Positions 1-9,378 of a DNA stretch of 64,000 nucleotides are shown here, one piece after another (position 1 is the first letter of the stretch; each line of letters opens with the position of its first letter). The notes beneath the pieces are model-generated. The model was not told where the DNA came from and ran no database searches. It saw only the letters and a list, made by a program, of their open reading frames with translations. The translations under genes were made by a program, and so were the position numbers. Source of the stretch: Pseudolabrys sp. GTDB lineage: Bacteria; Pseudomonadota; Alphaproteobacteria; Rhizobiales; Xanthobacteraceae. The stretch covers positions 30,855 to 94,854 of the forward strand of contig JAUXXH010000010.1 in the NCBI GenBank assembly GCA_030684935.1, given 5' to 3'.

Positions 1-919
1 TGGCCAGCGCCAGGAACGCCATGCCGACCAGCCCCATCGACAGCACCGCGGTCGGCAGCCGCGGCACGGTGTGCGTCTCAAGGAACGTGATGAGGACAGG
101 AACCCCGAGCACCAGCGCGGCCAGCGCCAACGCGCCGGCGATGATGCCGAAGAACGGCAGCGGCCGCTCGGTGCGGTAAAGCTGGAAGATGGTCCACAGA
201 ATGCGCAAGCCATCGCCCCAGGTGTTGAGCTTGGAGGCCGAGCCTGTCGGCCGCGCGTAATAAGGCGTGTCGATCTCGGCCGAGGCGAGCCCCAGTTCGA
301 GCGCGTGAATGGTCAGTTCGGTCTCGATCTCGAAGCCGCCGGACAGCACCGGAAACGACTTGACGAAGCGGCGCGAGAACACCCGGTAACCCGACAGCAT
401 ATCCTTGAACGAGGCGCCGAACACCGAGGCGACGAAGGCCGTCAGCAGCCAGTTGCCGGTGCGGTGGCCGGTGCGATAGGCGGCCTGTTCCTGGTCGATC
501 CGGTTGCCGACGACCATGTCGAGCCGCTCGGATAGCAACCGGTCGATCATGGTGCGAACGCTGGGCGCGTCATAGGTGGCATCGCCGTCGACCAGCACGT
601 AGATATCGGCCTCGACGTCGGTGAACATGCGCCGCACCACAAAGCCTTTGCCCTGCTGGCGCTCCCTGAACACCTCGGCGCCGGCGGCGCGGGCGGCGGC
701 GGCGGTATTGTCCGTCGAATTGTTGTCGAAAACGAAGATGGTGGCGCTGGGCAGCGCCGCCTGAAAGTCACGGACGACCTGCGCCACAGCCACATCTTCG
801 TTGTAGCAGGGCACGAGAACGGCGATCCGGTACCGCTCCAACCCGCGCCGGACCGCCACTGCCGCTGGTGTCGAATCTGTGATCGCCAAACCTGAGACTC
901 CCGCCGAGCCATGCGTCAA
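1..919 (-). CDS. Family 2 glycosyltransferase, DPM1/DolP-like, 3' end cut by window edge
   Basis: The minus frame reads a GT2 domain starting RIAVLVPCYNED, followed by VFDNNSTDNT and the metal-binding region LVDGDATYDAP. About 306 codons are present and the C-terminus lies beyond base 1. Two hydrophobic segments near the end of the visible part suggest a membrane-anchored transferase, probably acting on a polyprenyl-phosphate or glycan acceptor at the inner membrane. There is no ATG. The TTG at 919 with AGAAGGGG about 13 bases upstream is the best start, with internal TTG or GTG codons as alternatives. It is divergent from ispB. The donor and acceptor cannot be told from the sequence. Confidence 0.8.
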   Translation of the reverse strand, partial: MTHGSAGVSGLAITDSTPAAVAVRRGLERYRIAVLVPCYNEDVAVAQVVRDFQAALPSATIFVFDNNSTDNTAAAARAAGAEVFRERQQGKGFVVRRMFTDVEADIYVLVDGDATYDAPSVRTMIDRLLSERLDMVVGNRIDQEQAAYRTGHRTGNWLLTAFVASVFGASFKDMLSGYRVFSRRFVKSFPVLSGGFEIETELTIHALELGLASAEIDTPYYARPTGSASKLNTWGDGLRILWTIFQLYRTERPLPFFGIIAGALALAALVLGVPVLITFLETHTVPRLPTAVLSMGLVGMAFLALA

Positions 920-947
920 AGTGACGTAATTGCCCCTTCTAACGCAC

Positions 948-976
948 TTGCCCGCATAAGATAGCGTTTCTATGCT
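948..976 (+). promoter_or_regulatory. Candidate sigma-70 promoter for ispB
   Basis: TTGCCC (948-953), a 17-base spacer and TATGCT (971-976) lie 30 bases before the ispB start, in the gap between divergent genes. The match is fair; it was assigned by eye. Confidence 0.45.
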
Positions 977-1005
977 CCCGCGTCCTTGCGTTCCGGAGAA
1001 GCAAC

Positions 1006-2016
1006 TTGGCCGTCATTGTTCCGTTCGAAAGTCACCAGTCCGCGTCGATCGACCGTCTGACCGCGTTATTGGCGCCCGACATGGAGCGCGTCAACGCCAC
1101 CATTCTGGCGCGCACCGGCTCCGACGTGACCATGATCCCGGAAGTCGCCAACCACCTGATCTCGTCCGGCGGCAAGCGGCTGCGGCCGATGCTGACGCTG
1201 GCCATGGCAAAGCTCGCCGGCTATAGCGGCGACGGCCACATCAAGCTCGCGGCGTCGGTCGAGTTCATGCACACCGCGACGCTGCTGCATGATGACGTGG
1301 TCGACGAGAGCGACATGCGCCGCGGCAAGGCCGCCGCCCGCATGCTCTGGGGCAACGAGGCGAGCGTGCTGGTCGGCGATTTCCTGCTCGGCCAGGCCTT
1401 CAAGATGATGGTCGAGGTCGGCAATTTGCATTGCCTCGATATCCTGTCGACCGCGGCCTCCGTGATCGCCGAGGGCGAGGTGATGCAGCTCGGCGCCGCC
1501 AAGAACACCGCCACCAACGAAGACGAATACATGGCCGTGATCCGCGCCAAGACCGCGGAGCTGTTCGGCGCGGCCTGCGAAGTCGGCCCGGCGCTGGCCC
1601 AGAAGGATCGCACCGAACTCGCCGCCTGCCGCTCGTTCGGCATGAATCTCGGCATCGCCTTCCAGCTGGTCGACGACGCGCTCGACTATGGCGGCAAGTC
1701 CGCCAAGCTCGGCAAGAACGTCGGCGACGATTTCCGCGAGGGCAAGATCACGCTGCCGGTGGTGCTGTCATTCCGCCGCGGCTCGGACAGCGAGCGCGCC
1801 TTCTGGAATCGCACGTTGGGCGAAGGCGACGTGCGCGACGGCGATCTCGACACCGCGCTGGCGCTGATGCAGAAGCATCACGCGCTCGACGATACCATCG
1901 GCCGCGCCCGCCATTACGGCGCCATCGCCAGCGATGCGCTAGCGCTGGTGCAGAAGTCGGAGATCAAGACGGCCCTGGAAGAGACGGTCGCGTTCTGTAT
2001 CGCTCGCGCCCACTAA
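1006..2016 (+). CDS. ispB: Polyprenyl diphosphate synthase (octaprenyl/decaprenyl type)
   Basis: This is a trans-prenyltransferase that elongates allylic diphosphates with isopentenyl diphosphate to make the side chain of ubiquinone. Both aspartate-rich motifs are visible: DDVVD at residues 96-100 and DDALD at 223-227, plus GGKRLRP near residue 56 for diphosphate binding. The 336-residue length suits the family. The start is TTG at 1006, supported by GGAGAA at 995-1000. The chain length of the product (C40 or C50) cannot be read from sequence alone. It sits near ispE, another isoprenoid gene, but on the opposite strand. Confidence 0.92.
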   Translation: MAVIVPFESHQSASIDRLTALLAPDMERVNATILARTGSDVTMIPEVANHLISSGGKRLRPMLTLAMAKLAGYSGDGHIKLAASVEFMHTATLLHDDVVDESDMRRGKAAARMLWGNEASVLVGDFLLGQAFKMMVEVGNLHCLDILSTAASVIAEGEVMQLGAAKNTATNEDEYMAVIRAKTAELFGAACEVGPALAQKDRTELAACRSFGMNLGIAFQLVDDALDYGGKSAKLGKNVGDDFREGKITLPVVLSFRRGSDSERAFWNRTLGEGDVRDGDLDTALALMQKHHALDDTIGRARHYGAIASDALALVQKSEIKTALEETVAFCIARAH

Positions 2017-2022
2017 AGCGGA

Positions 2023-2316
2023 CTAAAATTCGTTGCGGTATCCGGTCGCCGGGTCGCGCAGCAACTGGCTGCGGATATAGGGGTCGGGGTCCTGGCCGAC
2101 ATAATGTCCATTCGTGAACACCGCGGGTGCGCAGCCGTTCGGCTGCGGCGCGCGGGTCGAGGTCACGAAATCCCAGGAGAATGACTTCGGCTGCGGGGCG
2201 CAGGCCACGTTGGCCTTGGCCTTCGCCTTGACGCGGGCGGCAGCGGCGGGATCCGCGGCGGTCAGCGCCACCGCGGCGATGGCCGCAACGGCAATGGCGA
2301 TCAGACTGGGTTTCAT
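2023..2316 (-). CDS. Small exported protein of unknown function
   Basis: The protein has 97 residues and starts MKPSLIAIAVAAIAAVALTA, a clear Sec-type signal peptide with a likely cut after an alanine-rich stretch. The mature part has two cysteines (NVACAPQP and NGCAPAV) that could form a disulfide, and ends in DPATGYRNEF. The ATG at 2316 is preferred over an upstream ATG because AGGAGAG lies directly before it. It ends only 6 bases from the end of convergent ispB. I do not recognise a family; a short periplasmic protein conserved in related genera is the most that can be said. Confidence 0.7.
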   Translation of the reverse strand: MKPSLIAIAVAAIAAVALTAADPAAAARVKAKAKANVACAPQPKSFSWDFVTSTRAPQPNGCAPAVFTNGHYVGQDPDPYIRSQLLRDPATGYRNEF

Positions 2317-2394
2317 TCCACTCTCCTGTTGCGCGTCCCTGCCTAACGGCAATTCGCCAGCGCGGCAACGGTTTCACCTGGCAATCGGACAATT

Positions 2395-3270
2395 TCAAGG
2401 GTTCAACGCCACCGATCCGAAACTGGCCGCACGGACCCACCAGCCTTTGTTCTCCGTCTGCAGCCGCCGCGCCGCGCTGGCCGCCTCGGCGGACGAGCCG
2501 AACAGGGCAAAGCAGGTCGGCCCGGAGCCCGACATCCGCACCAGCCGCGTCCCCGGCAGGGCGCGCAGCGCCATCATCACATCGCCGACCGCCGGCTCGC
2601 AGACAACTGCCGCCGGCTCCAGATCATTGTCGTGCAGCTTCAGAAAGTCGATCAGCGCATCGACCATCGGCGGGATGGTGTCGATCCGCCGCTTGCCGGA
2701 GATGCCGTTGAATTTGGCGAAGACATCGCGCGTCGCCAGCGGCTTGCCCGGATTGGCCAGCACCGCCGGCAGATGCGGCAGGTCGATCGGCTCCGACAAC
2801 AGGTCGCCGACGCCGCGCATCAGCCGCACCCGGCAGTCGAGGCAGACCGGCACATCGGCGCCGACGCGCAAACCGGCCGACGCCAGCCTCGGATCGCCGG
2901 CCGCCATGTTGTTGGCGCGCGCCAGCAGGCGCAATGCCGCCGCCGCATCGGCCGAGCCGCCGCCGACACCACCGGCAACCGGAATATTCTTTTCCAGGGT
3001 GAAGTGCCCGGCCTTCAGCCCGCCCTTGCGCTCGCGCAAGGCGGCGACCGCCTTGATCACCAGATTGTCCTGGATCGGCCCGGCCGCGTCAGCGAACGGC
3101 CCGATGACCTCAAGGCCGAGTTTGGCGCCGGGCACCAGCGTCAGCCGGTCGGCAACATCGGCAAAGGCTACCAGACTTTCCAGATCGTGGTAGCCGTCGG
3201 CGCGCCGGCCGAGTACGCGCAGAGTCAGGTTGATCTTGGCGGGAGCAATGTCGACCAGCGCCGTGCTCAA
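2395..3270 (-). CDS. ispE: 4-diphosphocytidyl-2-C-methyl-D-erythritol kinase
   Basis: This GHMP-family kinase phosphorylates CDP-methylerythritol at the 2-hydroxyl, the fourth step of the MEP isoprenoid pathway in the cytoplasm. The N-terminus APAKINLTLRVLGRRADGYHDL and the ATP-binding motif PVAGGVGGGSADAAAALR (about residues 97-114) are diagnostic. The 291-residue length is normal. It lies 33 bases downstream of the TPR gene on the same strand, so co-transcription with it is likely. Confidence 0.95.
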   Translation of the reverse strand: MSTALVDIAPAKINLTLRVLGRRADGYHDLESLVAFADVADRLTLVPGAKLGLEVIGPFADAAGPIQDNLVIKAVAALRERKGGLKAGHFTLEKNIPVAGGVGGGSADAAAALRLLARANNMAAGDPRLASAGLRVGADVPVCLDCRVRLMRGVGDLLSEPIDLPHLPAVLANPGKPLATRDVFAKFNGISGKRRIDTIPPMVDALIDFLKLHDNDLEPAAVVCEPAVGDVMMALRALPGTRLVRMSGSGPTCFALFGSSAEAASAARRLQTENKGWWVRAASFGSVALNP

Positions 3271-3303
3271 GCGTAGGCCCTCGATTGGGTGGGGGGCTCT
3301 CGC

Positions 3304-5043
3304 CTACCCGCCGTTGCCGCTCTTCTTGTCCGCCTTGGCCTGCGATGACGGTTCGTCCGGCAGGCCGTTTTTGAGCTTTTCTTCGATTTTCGGCAGTTCT
3401 TCCGGCTCGGGTTTGAGATCGCGCGCGTGCGACCACTGGAATTTAGCTTCCAGCACCCGGCCGACCCGCCAATAGGCATCGCCGAGATGATCGTTGATGG
3501 TCGGATCTTCCGGCTTCAGTTCGATCGCCCGCTCGAGATGCTTGGTCGCTTCCTCGTAATTGCCGAGCCGGTAATAGGCCCAGCCCAGCGAATCGACGAT
3601 GTAACCGTCGTCCGGGCGCTGCTGCACGGCGCGGCGGATCATCGCCATGCCTTCGTCGAGATTGACGCCCTGATCGACCCACGAATAGCCGAGGTAATTG
3701 AGCACGTGCGGCTGATCGGGAAACAGCTCGAGCGCCTTCTTGAGATCGGCTTCCGCCTTGGGCCACTGCTTCGAGCGCTCGTAACAGATGCCGCGGAAAT
3801 AGAACGTGGTCCAGTGCGACTTGTCCGGCGTGCCGAGAGTGGCGATGGCCTTGCCATAGGTCTCGGCGCAGTCGGCGAACTTCTTGCGGCCGCGCTGCAC
3901 ATTGCCCAGCGCCGTGATCGCTTCGAGATCGGTGGGATTTTCCTTGATCAGCGCTTCAAGCTGCTTCTCGGCCTCATCGTCACGCTCCAGCGCATCAAGA
4001 TTGGCGGCCATCTGAATGGCGGCATTGCGATGCAGCGGCGACGTCGCCGGCATGCGTTCATAGACCTTGAGCGCCAGCGCCGGCTTCTTCAGCGATTCAT
4101 AAAGATCGGCGAGCGACAGCAGCGCCAGCGGATGATTGTTGGCCAGGTACAGGGACAGTTGCAAATAGACCAGACCGAGATCCTCGCCGCCGCGGCGGCC
4201 GAGCGAGGCGCCGAGTCCGTAAAGCGCTTCGGCAGCGCCGGCCTGGGCATTCGACACCAGCGGCGGCAGCTTCTCGCCGGCCTTGATCCGGGTCATCGCA
4301 TCGATCACCAGCGGGTGACGCGGCAGCACCTTGTTGAAGGCCTCGAATACCTCGAGCGCTTCCTTGGGCCTATGCCGCGACAACCAGCTGCCATAGGCCT
4401 CGACCACCCGCAGCGCGGTGGAATCGAGCTTATAGGCATTCTCGAAACGCTTGCCGGCCGCTTTCGGGTTGCCGGCCAGCTCCAATATCATGCCGGCGTG
4501 CAGATCCTTGAAGATCGAATACCAGTCCGGCCCGGTCAGCCGGTCGATCGCCGCCACCGCGGCCTTGCTGTCGCCAGCGCCGAATGTGCTCCAGGATGAC
4601 AGCAGTGTCGCCGTCAGGTCGGTAATCGGCCCTCGCACCGACTGCGCCAGTTCGCGGCGCGCCGCGACATATTGCCGGCGCTTGAGCGCCTGCACGCCAA
4701 GCACCAGACGGGAGACGCGGTCGGTCTTGTCGGCCTTCGCGACGCGCTCGGCCAGCTTGCCGGCTTCGTCGATGTCGCCGTCGACCAGCAGCGACAGAAA
4801 GGCGCGGTCGAGCAGTTCCTTGTTGTTCGGGTCGCGCCGTAGCGCCGCGCGGTAATAGGCGGCGGCGGCGGCGGCGTCACGCTGTTGGCCGGCATGGCGG
4901 GCGGCCAGATAGCTGCCGGAGGCCGTGGCGCGGGACAGTTCGGCTGCGGACGGCGCCTGGGCGGAAGCCTGGCCTGGAAGGACGGCGATAACGGCAGCAA
5001 GCGCGGTGCCAGCAACGCACCGGCCGAGGCTCGAAAAAGTCAC
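3304..5043 (-). CDS. Exported tetratricopeptide-repeat protein
   Basis: After a signal peptide (TFSSLGRCVAGTALAAVIAV ending in GQASA) come many TPR units across the whole protein. Clear ones near the C-terminus are AEADLKKALELFPDQPHVLN, EGMAMIRRAVQQRPDD and EATKHLERAIELKPEDP. The reading frame is open far upstream into ETF-QO, but the GTG at 5043, with GGAG eight bases before it and the signal peptide directly after, is the plausible start, giving 579 residues. TPR proteins of this kind scaffold envelope protein complexes; no specific partner is indicated. It is followed by ispE. Confidence 0.8.
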   Translation of the reverse strand: MTFSSLGRCVAGTALAAVIAVLPGQASAQAPSAAELSRATASGSYLAARHAGQQRDAAAAAAYYRAALRRDPNNKELLDRAFLSLLVDGDIDEAGKLAERVAKADKTDRVSRLVLGVQALKRRQYVAARRELAQSVRGPITDLTATLLSSWSTFGAGDSKAAVAAIDRLTGPDWYSIFKDLHAGMILELAGNPKAAGKRFENAYKLDSTALRVVEAYGSWLSRHRPKEALEVFEAFNKVLPRHPLVIDAMTRIKAGEKLPPLVSNAQAGAAEALYGLGASLGRRGGEDLGLVYLQLSLYLANNHPLALLSLADLYESLKKPALALKVYERMPATSPLHRNAAIQMAANLDALERDDEAEKQLEALIKENPTDLEAITALGNVQRGRKKFADCAETYGKAIATLGTPDKSHWTTFYFRGICYERSKQWPKAEADLKKALELFPDQPHVLNYLGYSWVDQGVNLDEGMAMIRRAVQQRPDDGYIVDSLGWAYYRLGNYEEATKHLERAIELKPEDPTINDHLGDAYWRVGRVLEAKFQWSHARDLKPEPEELPKIEEKLKNGLPDEPSSQAKADKKSGNGG

Positions 5044-5212
5044 TGGCGATGCTCCAATGGGGCGAATCGGCGCGAAAGTCGCGCGAAGCGCCGCGGTTCG
5101 GCCGAGAATGGCCTTTTTGCGCCGCCCCCGCAAGAACGCAAGCCGTGCGACGTTGTCGCAAACTTGAATGCCACGATGTGGCAGCATCGTGACCGGTCGC
5201 GACATGCACGCA

Positions 5213-6862
5213 TCACATATTCGGATAGTTGGGGCCGCCGCTGCCTTCGGGCGGGACCCAGGTGATGTTCTGATTCGGGTCTTTGATGTCGCAGGTTTTG
5301 CAGTGGACGCAATTCTGCGCATTGATGACAAATTTCGGGTTGCCCGCCTCCTCGACCCATTCATAGACGCCGGCCGGGCAATAGCGCGCCGACGGGCCGC
5401 CATAGACGTCGTGTTCGGATGCTTTCTGCAGCGCCATGTCGGCGACCTTGAGGTGAACCGGCTGGTCCTCCTCGTGATTGGTGTTCGACAGGAAAACCGA
5501 CGACAGCCGGTCGAAGGTCAGCTTGCCGTCGGGGCGCGGATAGACGATCGGCGTGCTGCTAGCGGCCGGCTTCAGCGTCGCGAAGTCCGGCTTGCCGTGC
5601 TTCTGCGTGCCGAACAGCGAGAAGCCGATAGTATTGGTCCACATGTCGAGGCCGCCGAGCGCGATGCCGATCATGGTGCCGAACCTCGACCATAGCGGCT
5701 TGGCGTTGCGCACCTTCCACAGATCCTTGCCGACCGGCGAGCCGCGCCAGGCGGCCTCGTAATCGGTGAGTTCGTCGTGGCTGCGGCCCGCCGCCAGCGC
5801 CGCCGCGGCAGCTTCCGCGGCCAGCATGCCCGATTGCATGGCGTTGTGGCTGCCCTTGATGCGCGGCACGTTCATCAGCCCGGCATCGCAGCCGAGCAGC
5901 GCGCCGCCCGGAAACGCCAGCTTCGGCACCGACTGGTAGCCGCCTTCGGTGACGGCGCGCGCGCCATAGGCCAGCCGCTTGCCGCCGTCAAAGGTGTCAC
6001 GCACCAGCGGATGCGTCTTGAAGCGCTGGAATTCCTCGAACGGCGAGATGTACGGGTTGCTGTAGTTGAGATGCAGCACAAAGCCGACCGACACCAGATT
6101 GTCGTCGAGGTGATAGAGGAACGAGCCGCCGCCGGTGCCGCTGTCGAGCGGCCAGCCGAACGAATGCTGCACCAGCCCCTTGCGGTGCTTGTCCGGTGCG
6201 ACCTGCCACAGCTCCTTCAGGCCGAGCCCGTATTTCTGCGGCTCGCTGTCCGACGCGAGGTTGAATTTGGCGATCAGCTGCTTGCCGAGATTGCCGCGTG
6301 CGCCTTCGGCAAACAGCGTGTATTTGGCGCGCAGCTCCATGCCGCGGGTGAAACTGTCCTTGGGCTCGCCGTTCTTACCGACCCCCATGTCGCCGGTGGC
6401 GACGCCGGCGACGGCGCCGTTGCCGTCGTACGATACCTCGGTGGCGGCAAAGCCGGGATAGATCTCGACGCCGAGCGCCTCGGCCTTGGTCGCCAGCCAG
6501 CGGCAGACGCTGCCGAGCGAGACGATGAAGTTGCCGTGATTGCTCATCAGCGGCGGCATCATGAAATTGGGCAGCCGCAGCGCGCCGCTCTGGCCGAGGA
6601 AATAGAAGCGGTCGTCGGTGACCGGGGTCTTGATCGGCGTGTCTTCCGAGCGCCATTCCGGCAGCAGGCGGTCGAGCCCCGACGGATCGATCACCGCGCC
6701 CGACAGGATATGGGCGCCGACTTCGGAGCCCTTTTCGACCACCACCACATTGATGTCGGGGTTGACCTGCTTGAGGCGGATCGCCGCCGCCAGCCCCGCC
6801 GGGCCTGCGCCGACAACGACCACATCGAATTCCATCGCCTCGCGGGCCGGTAGTTCCGCCAT
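5213..6862 (-). CDS. Electron transfer flavoprotein-ubiquinone oxidoreductase
   Basis: ETF-QO passes electrons from reduced ETF (fatty acid and amino acid oxidation) to ubiquinone at the inner membrane. The N-terminus carries the FAD motif VVVGAGPAGLAAAIRL (residues about 15-30). The C-terminus carries the 4Fe-4S ligand pattern YCPAGVYEW ... NCVHCKTCDIKDPNQNI. The 549-residue length is that of the family. GGGAGA precedes the ATG at 6862. The ETF alpha/beta genes are not in this window. It is divergent from the uracil-DNA glycosylase. Confidence 0.95.
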   Translation of the reverse strand: MAELPAREAMEFDVVVVGAGPAGLAAAIRLKQVNPDINVVVVEKGSEVGAHILSGAVIDPSGLDRLLPEWRSEDTPIKTPVTDDRFYFLGQSGALRLPNFMMPPLMSNHGNFIVSLGSVCRWLATKAEALGVEIYPGFAATEVSYDGNGAVAGVATGDMGVGKNGEPKDSFTRGMELRAKYTLFAEGARGNLGKQLIAKFNLASDSEPQKYGLGLKELWQVAPDKHRKGLVQHSFGWPLDSGTGGGSFLYHLDDNLVSVGFVLHLNYSNPYISPFEEFQRFKTHPLVRDTFDGGKRLAYGARAVTEGGYQSVPKLAFPGGALLGCDAGLMNVPRIKGSHNAMQSGMLAAEAAAAALAAGRSHDELTDYEAAWRGSPVGKDLWKVRNAKPLWSRFGTMIGIALGGLDMWTNTIGFSLFGTQKHGKPDFATLKPAASSTPIVYPRPDGKLTFDRLSSVFLSNTNHEEDQPVHLKVADMALQKASEHDVYGGPSARYCPAGVYEWVEEAGNPKFVINAQNCVHCKTCDIKDPNQNITWVPPEGSGGPNYPNM

Positions 6863-6939
6863 GAATCGTCTCCCTGCTTCGTGTGCCCAGTTTTACACAG
6901 CAGGGGGCAAACGCGCAGCCGCCATGTTAGGATGCAAGG

Positions 6940-7749
6940 ATGATGCCCTTTGGCGACCCAACAGCGCGCGATTTGCTCGACTTCTACCGGGACGCCGGCG
7001 CCGACGCCCTGGTCGGCGAGGAGCCGGTCGACCGATTTGCCGCCGTGGATGCGCCGGTCGCCCCGATTGCGCCGCGTGAGCCGGCGCCGGACCGGGTTGC
7101 ACGGGCCATGCCGGCACCCTTGGCCGACCCGCAGGCGCTGGCGGCGCCCGACGAGGCCGCGGTGAGCGCCCGCGCTGCCGCCAAAAGCGCCGGCACGCTC
7201 ACGGAATTGCGCGCCATCCTCGAGACTTTCGAGGGCTGCGGGCTGAAAGCGACCGCCAGCCGGGTGGTGTTCGGCGATGGCAACCCGCAGGCGCGGGTCA
7301 TGCTGGTCGGCGAAGCGCCCGGCCGTGACGAGGACATCGAGGGACTGCCCTTCGTCGGCCGCTCCGGCAAATTGCTCGACCTGATGCTGGCGGCGATCGG
7401 GCTTGACCGCACATCGGTCTACATCGCCAACATCGTGCCATGGCGTCCGCCGGGCAACCGCGACCCCAGTCCGCACGAATCCGCGATCTGCCTGCCCTTC
7501 ATTCTGCGCCAGATCGAACTGGTCGATCCCGACTTCCTCGTTTGTCTCGGCAAGCCGTCGATGCAAACGCTGCTCGGCATCAAGGAGCCGATCACCAAAG
7601 CGCGGGGCCGCTGGGTCATATTCAACACCGGCCGGCGCGACATCCGCGCCATCGCCACCTTCCACCCCGCCTTCCTGCTGCGCAGCCCGTTGCAGAAGCG
7701 ATTCGCCTGGCGCGATTACCTGGCGGTCAAGAAGGCGCTCGACGGTTGA
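6940..7749 (+). CDS. Uracil-DNA glycosylase superfamily protein, family 4-like, two Fe-S ligands missing
   Basis: The protein excises uracil from DNA or is a close relative. Motif A is GEAPGRDED and motif B is HPAFLLR; WRPPGNR and [10 protein letters not shown] are also family 4 marks. An N-terminal extension of about 80 residues rich in Pro, Ala and Val is not part of the fold. Against the Thermus family 4 enzyme, whose cluster is held by four cysteines, only two are kept here (EGC and AIC). The first is Phe (ETFEGC) and the third is Trp (VPWRPP). The start ATG at 6940 is followed by a second ATG. Substrate range is uncertain. Confidence 0.85.
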   Translation: MMPFGDPTARDLLDFYRDAGADALVGEEPVDRFAAVDAPVAPIAPREPAPDRVARAMPAPLADPQALAAPDEAAVSARAAAKSAGTLTELRAILETFEGCGLKATASRVVFGDGNPQARVMLVGEAPGRDEDIEGLPFVGRSGKLLDLMLAAIGLDRTSVYIANIVPWRPPGNRDPSPHESAICLPFILRQIELVDPDFLVCLGKPSMQTLLGIKEPITKARGRWVIFNTGRRDIRAIATFHPAFLLRSPLQKRFAWRDYLAVKKALDG

Positions 7750-7765
7750 GCTTTACCGTCGAGCG
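7736..7765 (+). terminator. Hairpin spanning the stop codon of the glycosylase gene
   Basis: Arms CGCTCGACGGT (7736-7746) and ACCGTCGAGCG (7755-7765) pair over 11 bases with an 8-base loop that contains the stop codon. Only three T follow, so termination would be weak or factor-assisted. Confidence 0.45.
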
Positions 7766-7831
7766 TTTGGCCAATTGACTCATGCCGCGATCCGGCGTCA
7801 TCACATGACGACAATGCGCGTTAAAATGTCT

Positions 7832-7860
7832 TTGAGTCGGATGAGGCGCTTCGTTATGGC
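7832..7860 (+). promoter_or_regulatory. Candidate sigma-70 promoter for cydAB
   Basis: TTGAGT (7832-7837), a 17-base spacer and TATGGC (7855-7860) lie 81 bases before cydA. I found no convincing FNR/FixK half-sites in the 190-base gap. Confidence 0.4.
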
Positions 7861-7941
7861 GCATGGCGCGGAACCGGGCCCGCGCGCAAGCTTTCTGCAG
7901 GACTAAAAGGCGCCCGACGCCTGTCGGGCCGGAGAGTGGCA

Positions 7942-9336
7942 ATGGATTTCGATCCCCTCCTGCTGGCCAGGATTCAGTTCGCCTTCACCGTCACATTCCA
8001 CATTATTTTCCCGAGCTTCACGATCGGGCTGTCGGCCTATATCGCCACCCTCGGCGTGCTGTGGCTGCGCACCGGCCAGGACCGCTTCCGCCATGTAATG
8101 CAGTTCTGGACCAAGATATTCGCCGTCTCCTTCGCCATGGGCGTGGTGTCGGGAATTGTGTTGTCCTATCAGTTCGGCACCAATTGGAGCCGCTTCTCGG
8201 CGGCAACCGGAAACATCATCGGGCCGCTGCTCGGCTACGAGGTGCTGACCGCCTTTTTCCTCGAGGCGACCTTCCTCGGCGTGCTGCTGTTCGGCATCAA
8301 GCGGGTGCCGCCGTGGCTTTACGTGATGTCGGCCGGCGTGGTGGCGGTCGGCACGGCGATTTCGGCGTTCTGGATTCTGGCGGCCAACAGCTGGATGCAC
8401 ACGCCGGCCGGTCACGAAATGCGCGACGGCATCGCCTATCCGCTCGACTGGTTCCGAATCGTGTTCAACCCGAGCTTCCCCTATCGCTTCGCCCACATGC
8501 TCAATGCCGCCTACCTCACAACCGGCTTTGTCGTGCTGGCCGTCGGTGCCCGCTACATTCTCGGCGGAAAATTCGTCGAGGAAGGCCGCACCATGCTGCG
8601 CATGGCGATCGGCATGACCGCGATCCTGGCGCCGCTGCAACTCGTCATCGGCGACATGCACGGCCTCAATACCCTCAAGCATCAGCCGATCAAGGTCGCG
8701 GCGATGGAGGCGCACTGGGACGGCTCGAAGCCTGCCGACTTCCACATCTTCGCCTGGCCGGATGAAGTGGAAGGTCGCAATCGCTATGCGCTGTCGATCC
8801 CGAAAGCGGCCTCGCTCATTCTCACCCATCGGATGAACGGACTGATCCAGGGGCTCGACAGCGTGCCGGCGTCGGAGCGGCCGCCGGTCAAGATGGTGTT
8901 CTTCGCCTTCCGCATCATGCTCGCCATCGGCTTCTTCATGATCGCGTCGGCGCTCTTCGGCGCCTTCCTGTGGTGGCGCGGCACGCTATTCCAGAACACC
9001 TGGTACATGCGGGTGATGGCGCAGACCTGGTGGATCGGCTTTGTTGCCGTGATCGCCGGCTGGGTGGTGACGGAAAGCGGCCGCCAGCCATGGATCGTCT
9101 ACAACGTCATGCGCACCGCCGACGCCACCTCGCCGGTGCTGGGCACCACCATCGCCGGCACGCTGGCGCTGTTCGTGATCGCCTATGGCATCGTGTTCTC
9201 GTTCGGCATCTATTACATCAACCGGCTGATCGCGGCCGGGCCCGGCGCAACGCGGCACGAAGAGGATACGCCGACGCCGGGCCGGCCGATCGCCGCCGCG
9301 CATCCGGCCGGCAAGGAAGCGGTTCAGAAAGGCTAG
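7942..9336 (+). CDS. cydA: Cytochrome bd-type ubiquinol oxidase subunit I (CioA-like)
   Basis: This subunit carries haems b558, b595 and d and oxidises quinol while reducing oxygen without pumping protons. The N-terminus DPLLLARIQFAFTVTFHIIF holds the axial histidine near residue 20, and the conserved GRQPW motif follows VVTES. The 464-residue length, shorter than the E. coli protein, points to the short Q-loop CIO type, often cyanide-insensitive. A GTG at 7936 is in frame, but GGAGAG at 7931-7936 spaces correctly for the ATG at 7942. It is followed after 42 bases by cydB. Confidence 0.93.
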   Translation: MDFDPLLLARIQFAFTVTFHIIFPSFTIGLSAYIATLGVLWLRTGQDRFRHVMQFWTKIFAVSFAMGVVSGIVLSYQFGTNWSRFSAATGNIIGPLLGYEVLTAFFLEATFLGVLLFGIKRVPPWLYVMSAGVVAVGTAISAFWILAANSWMHTPAGHEMRDGIAYPLDWFRIVFNPSFPYRFAHMLNAAYLTTGFVVLAVGARYILGGKFVEEGRTMLRMAIGMTAILAPLQLVIGDMHGLNTLKHQPIKVAAMEAHWDGSKPADFHIFAWPDEVEGRNRYALSIPKAASLILTHRMNGLIQGLDSVPASERPPVKMVFFAFRIMLAIGFFMIASALFGAFLWWRGTLFQNTWYMRVMAQTWWIGFVAVIAGWVVTESGRQPWIVYNVMRTADATSPVLGTTIAGTLALFVIAYGIVFSFGIYYINRLIAAGPGATRHEEDTPTPGRPIAAAHPAGKEAVQKG

Positions 9337-9378
9337 CGGCGACGGACCGGTCACGGGTCTCCGCAGTGAGGACGCGCC

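Noticed and set aside
3304..5403. A 699-residue version of the TPR protein starting inside ETF-QO
   Set aside because: It would overlap the ETF-QO gene and bury the signal peptide; GTG 5043 has a ribosome site and puts the signal peptide first.
7776..7790. FNR/FixK-type box before cydAB
   Set aside because: TTGACTCATG has only one half-site; the second half does not match the TTGA-N6-TCAA pattern.
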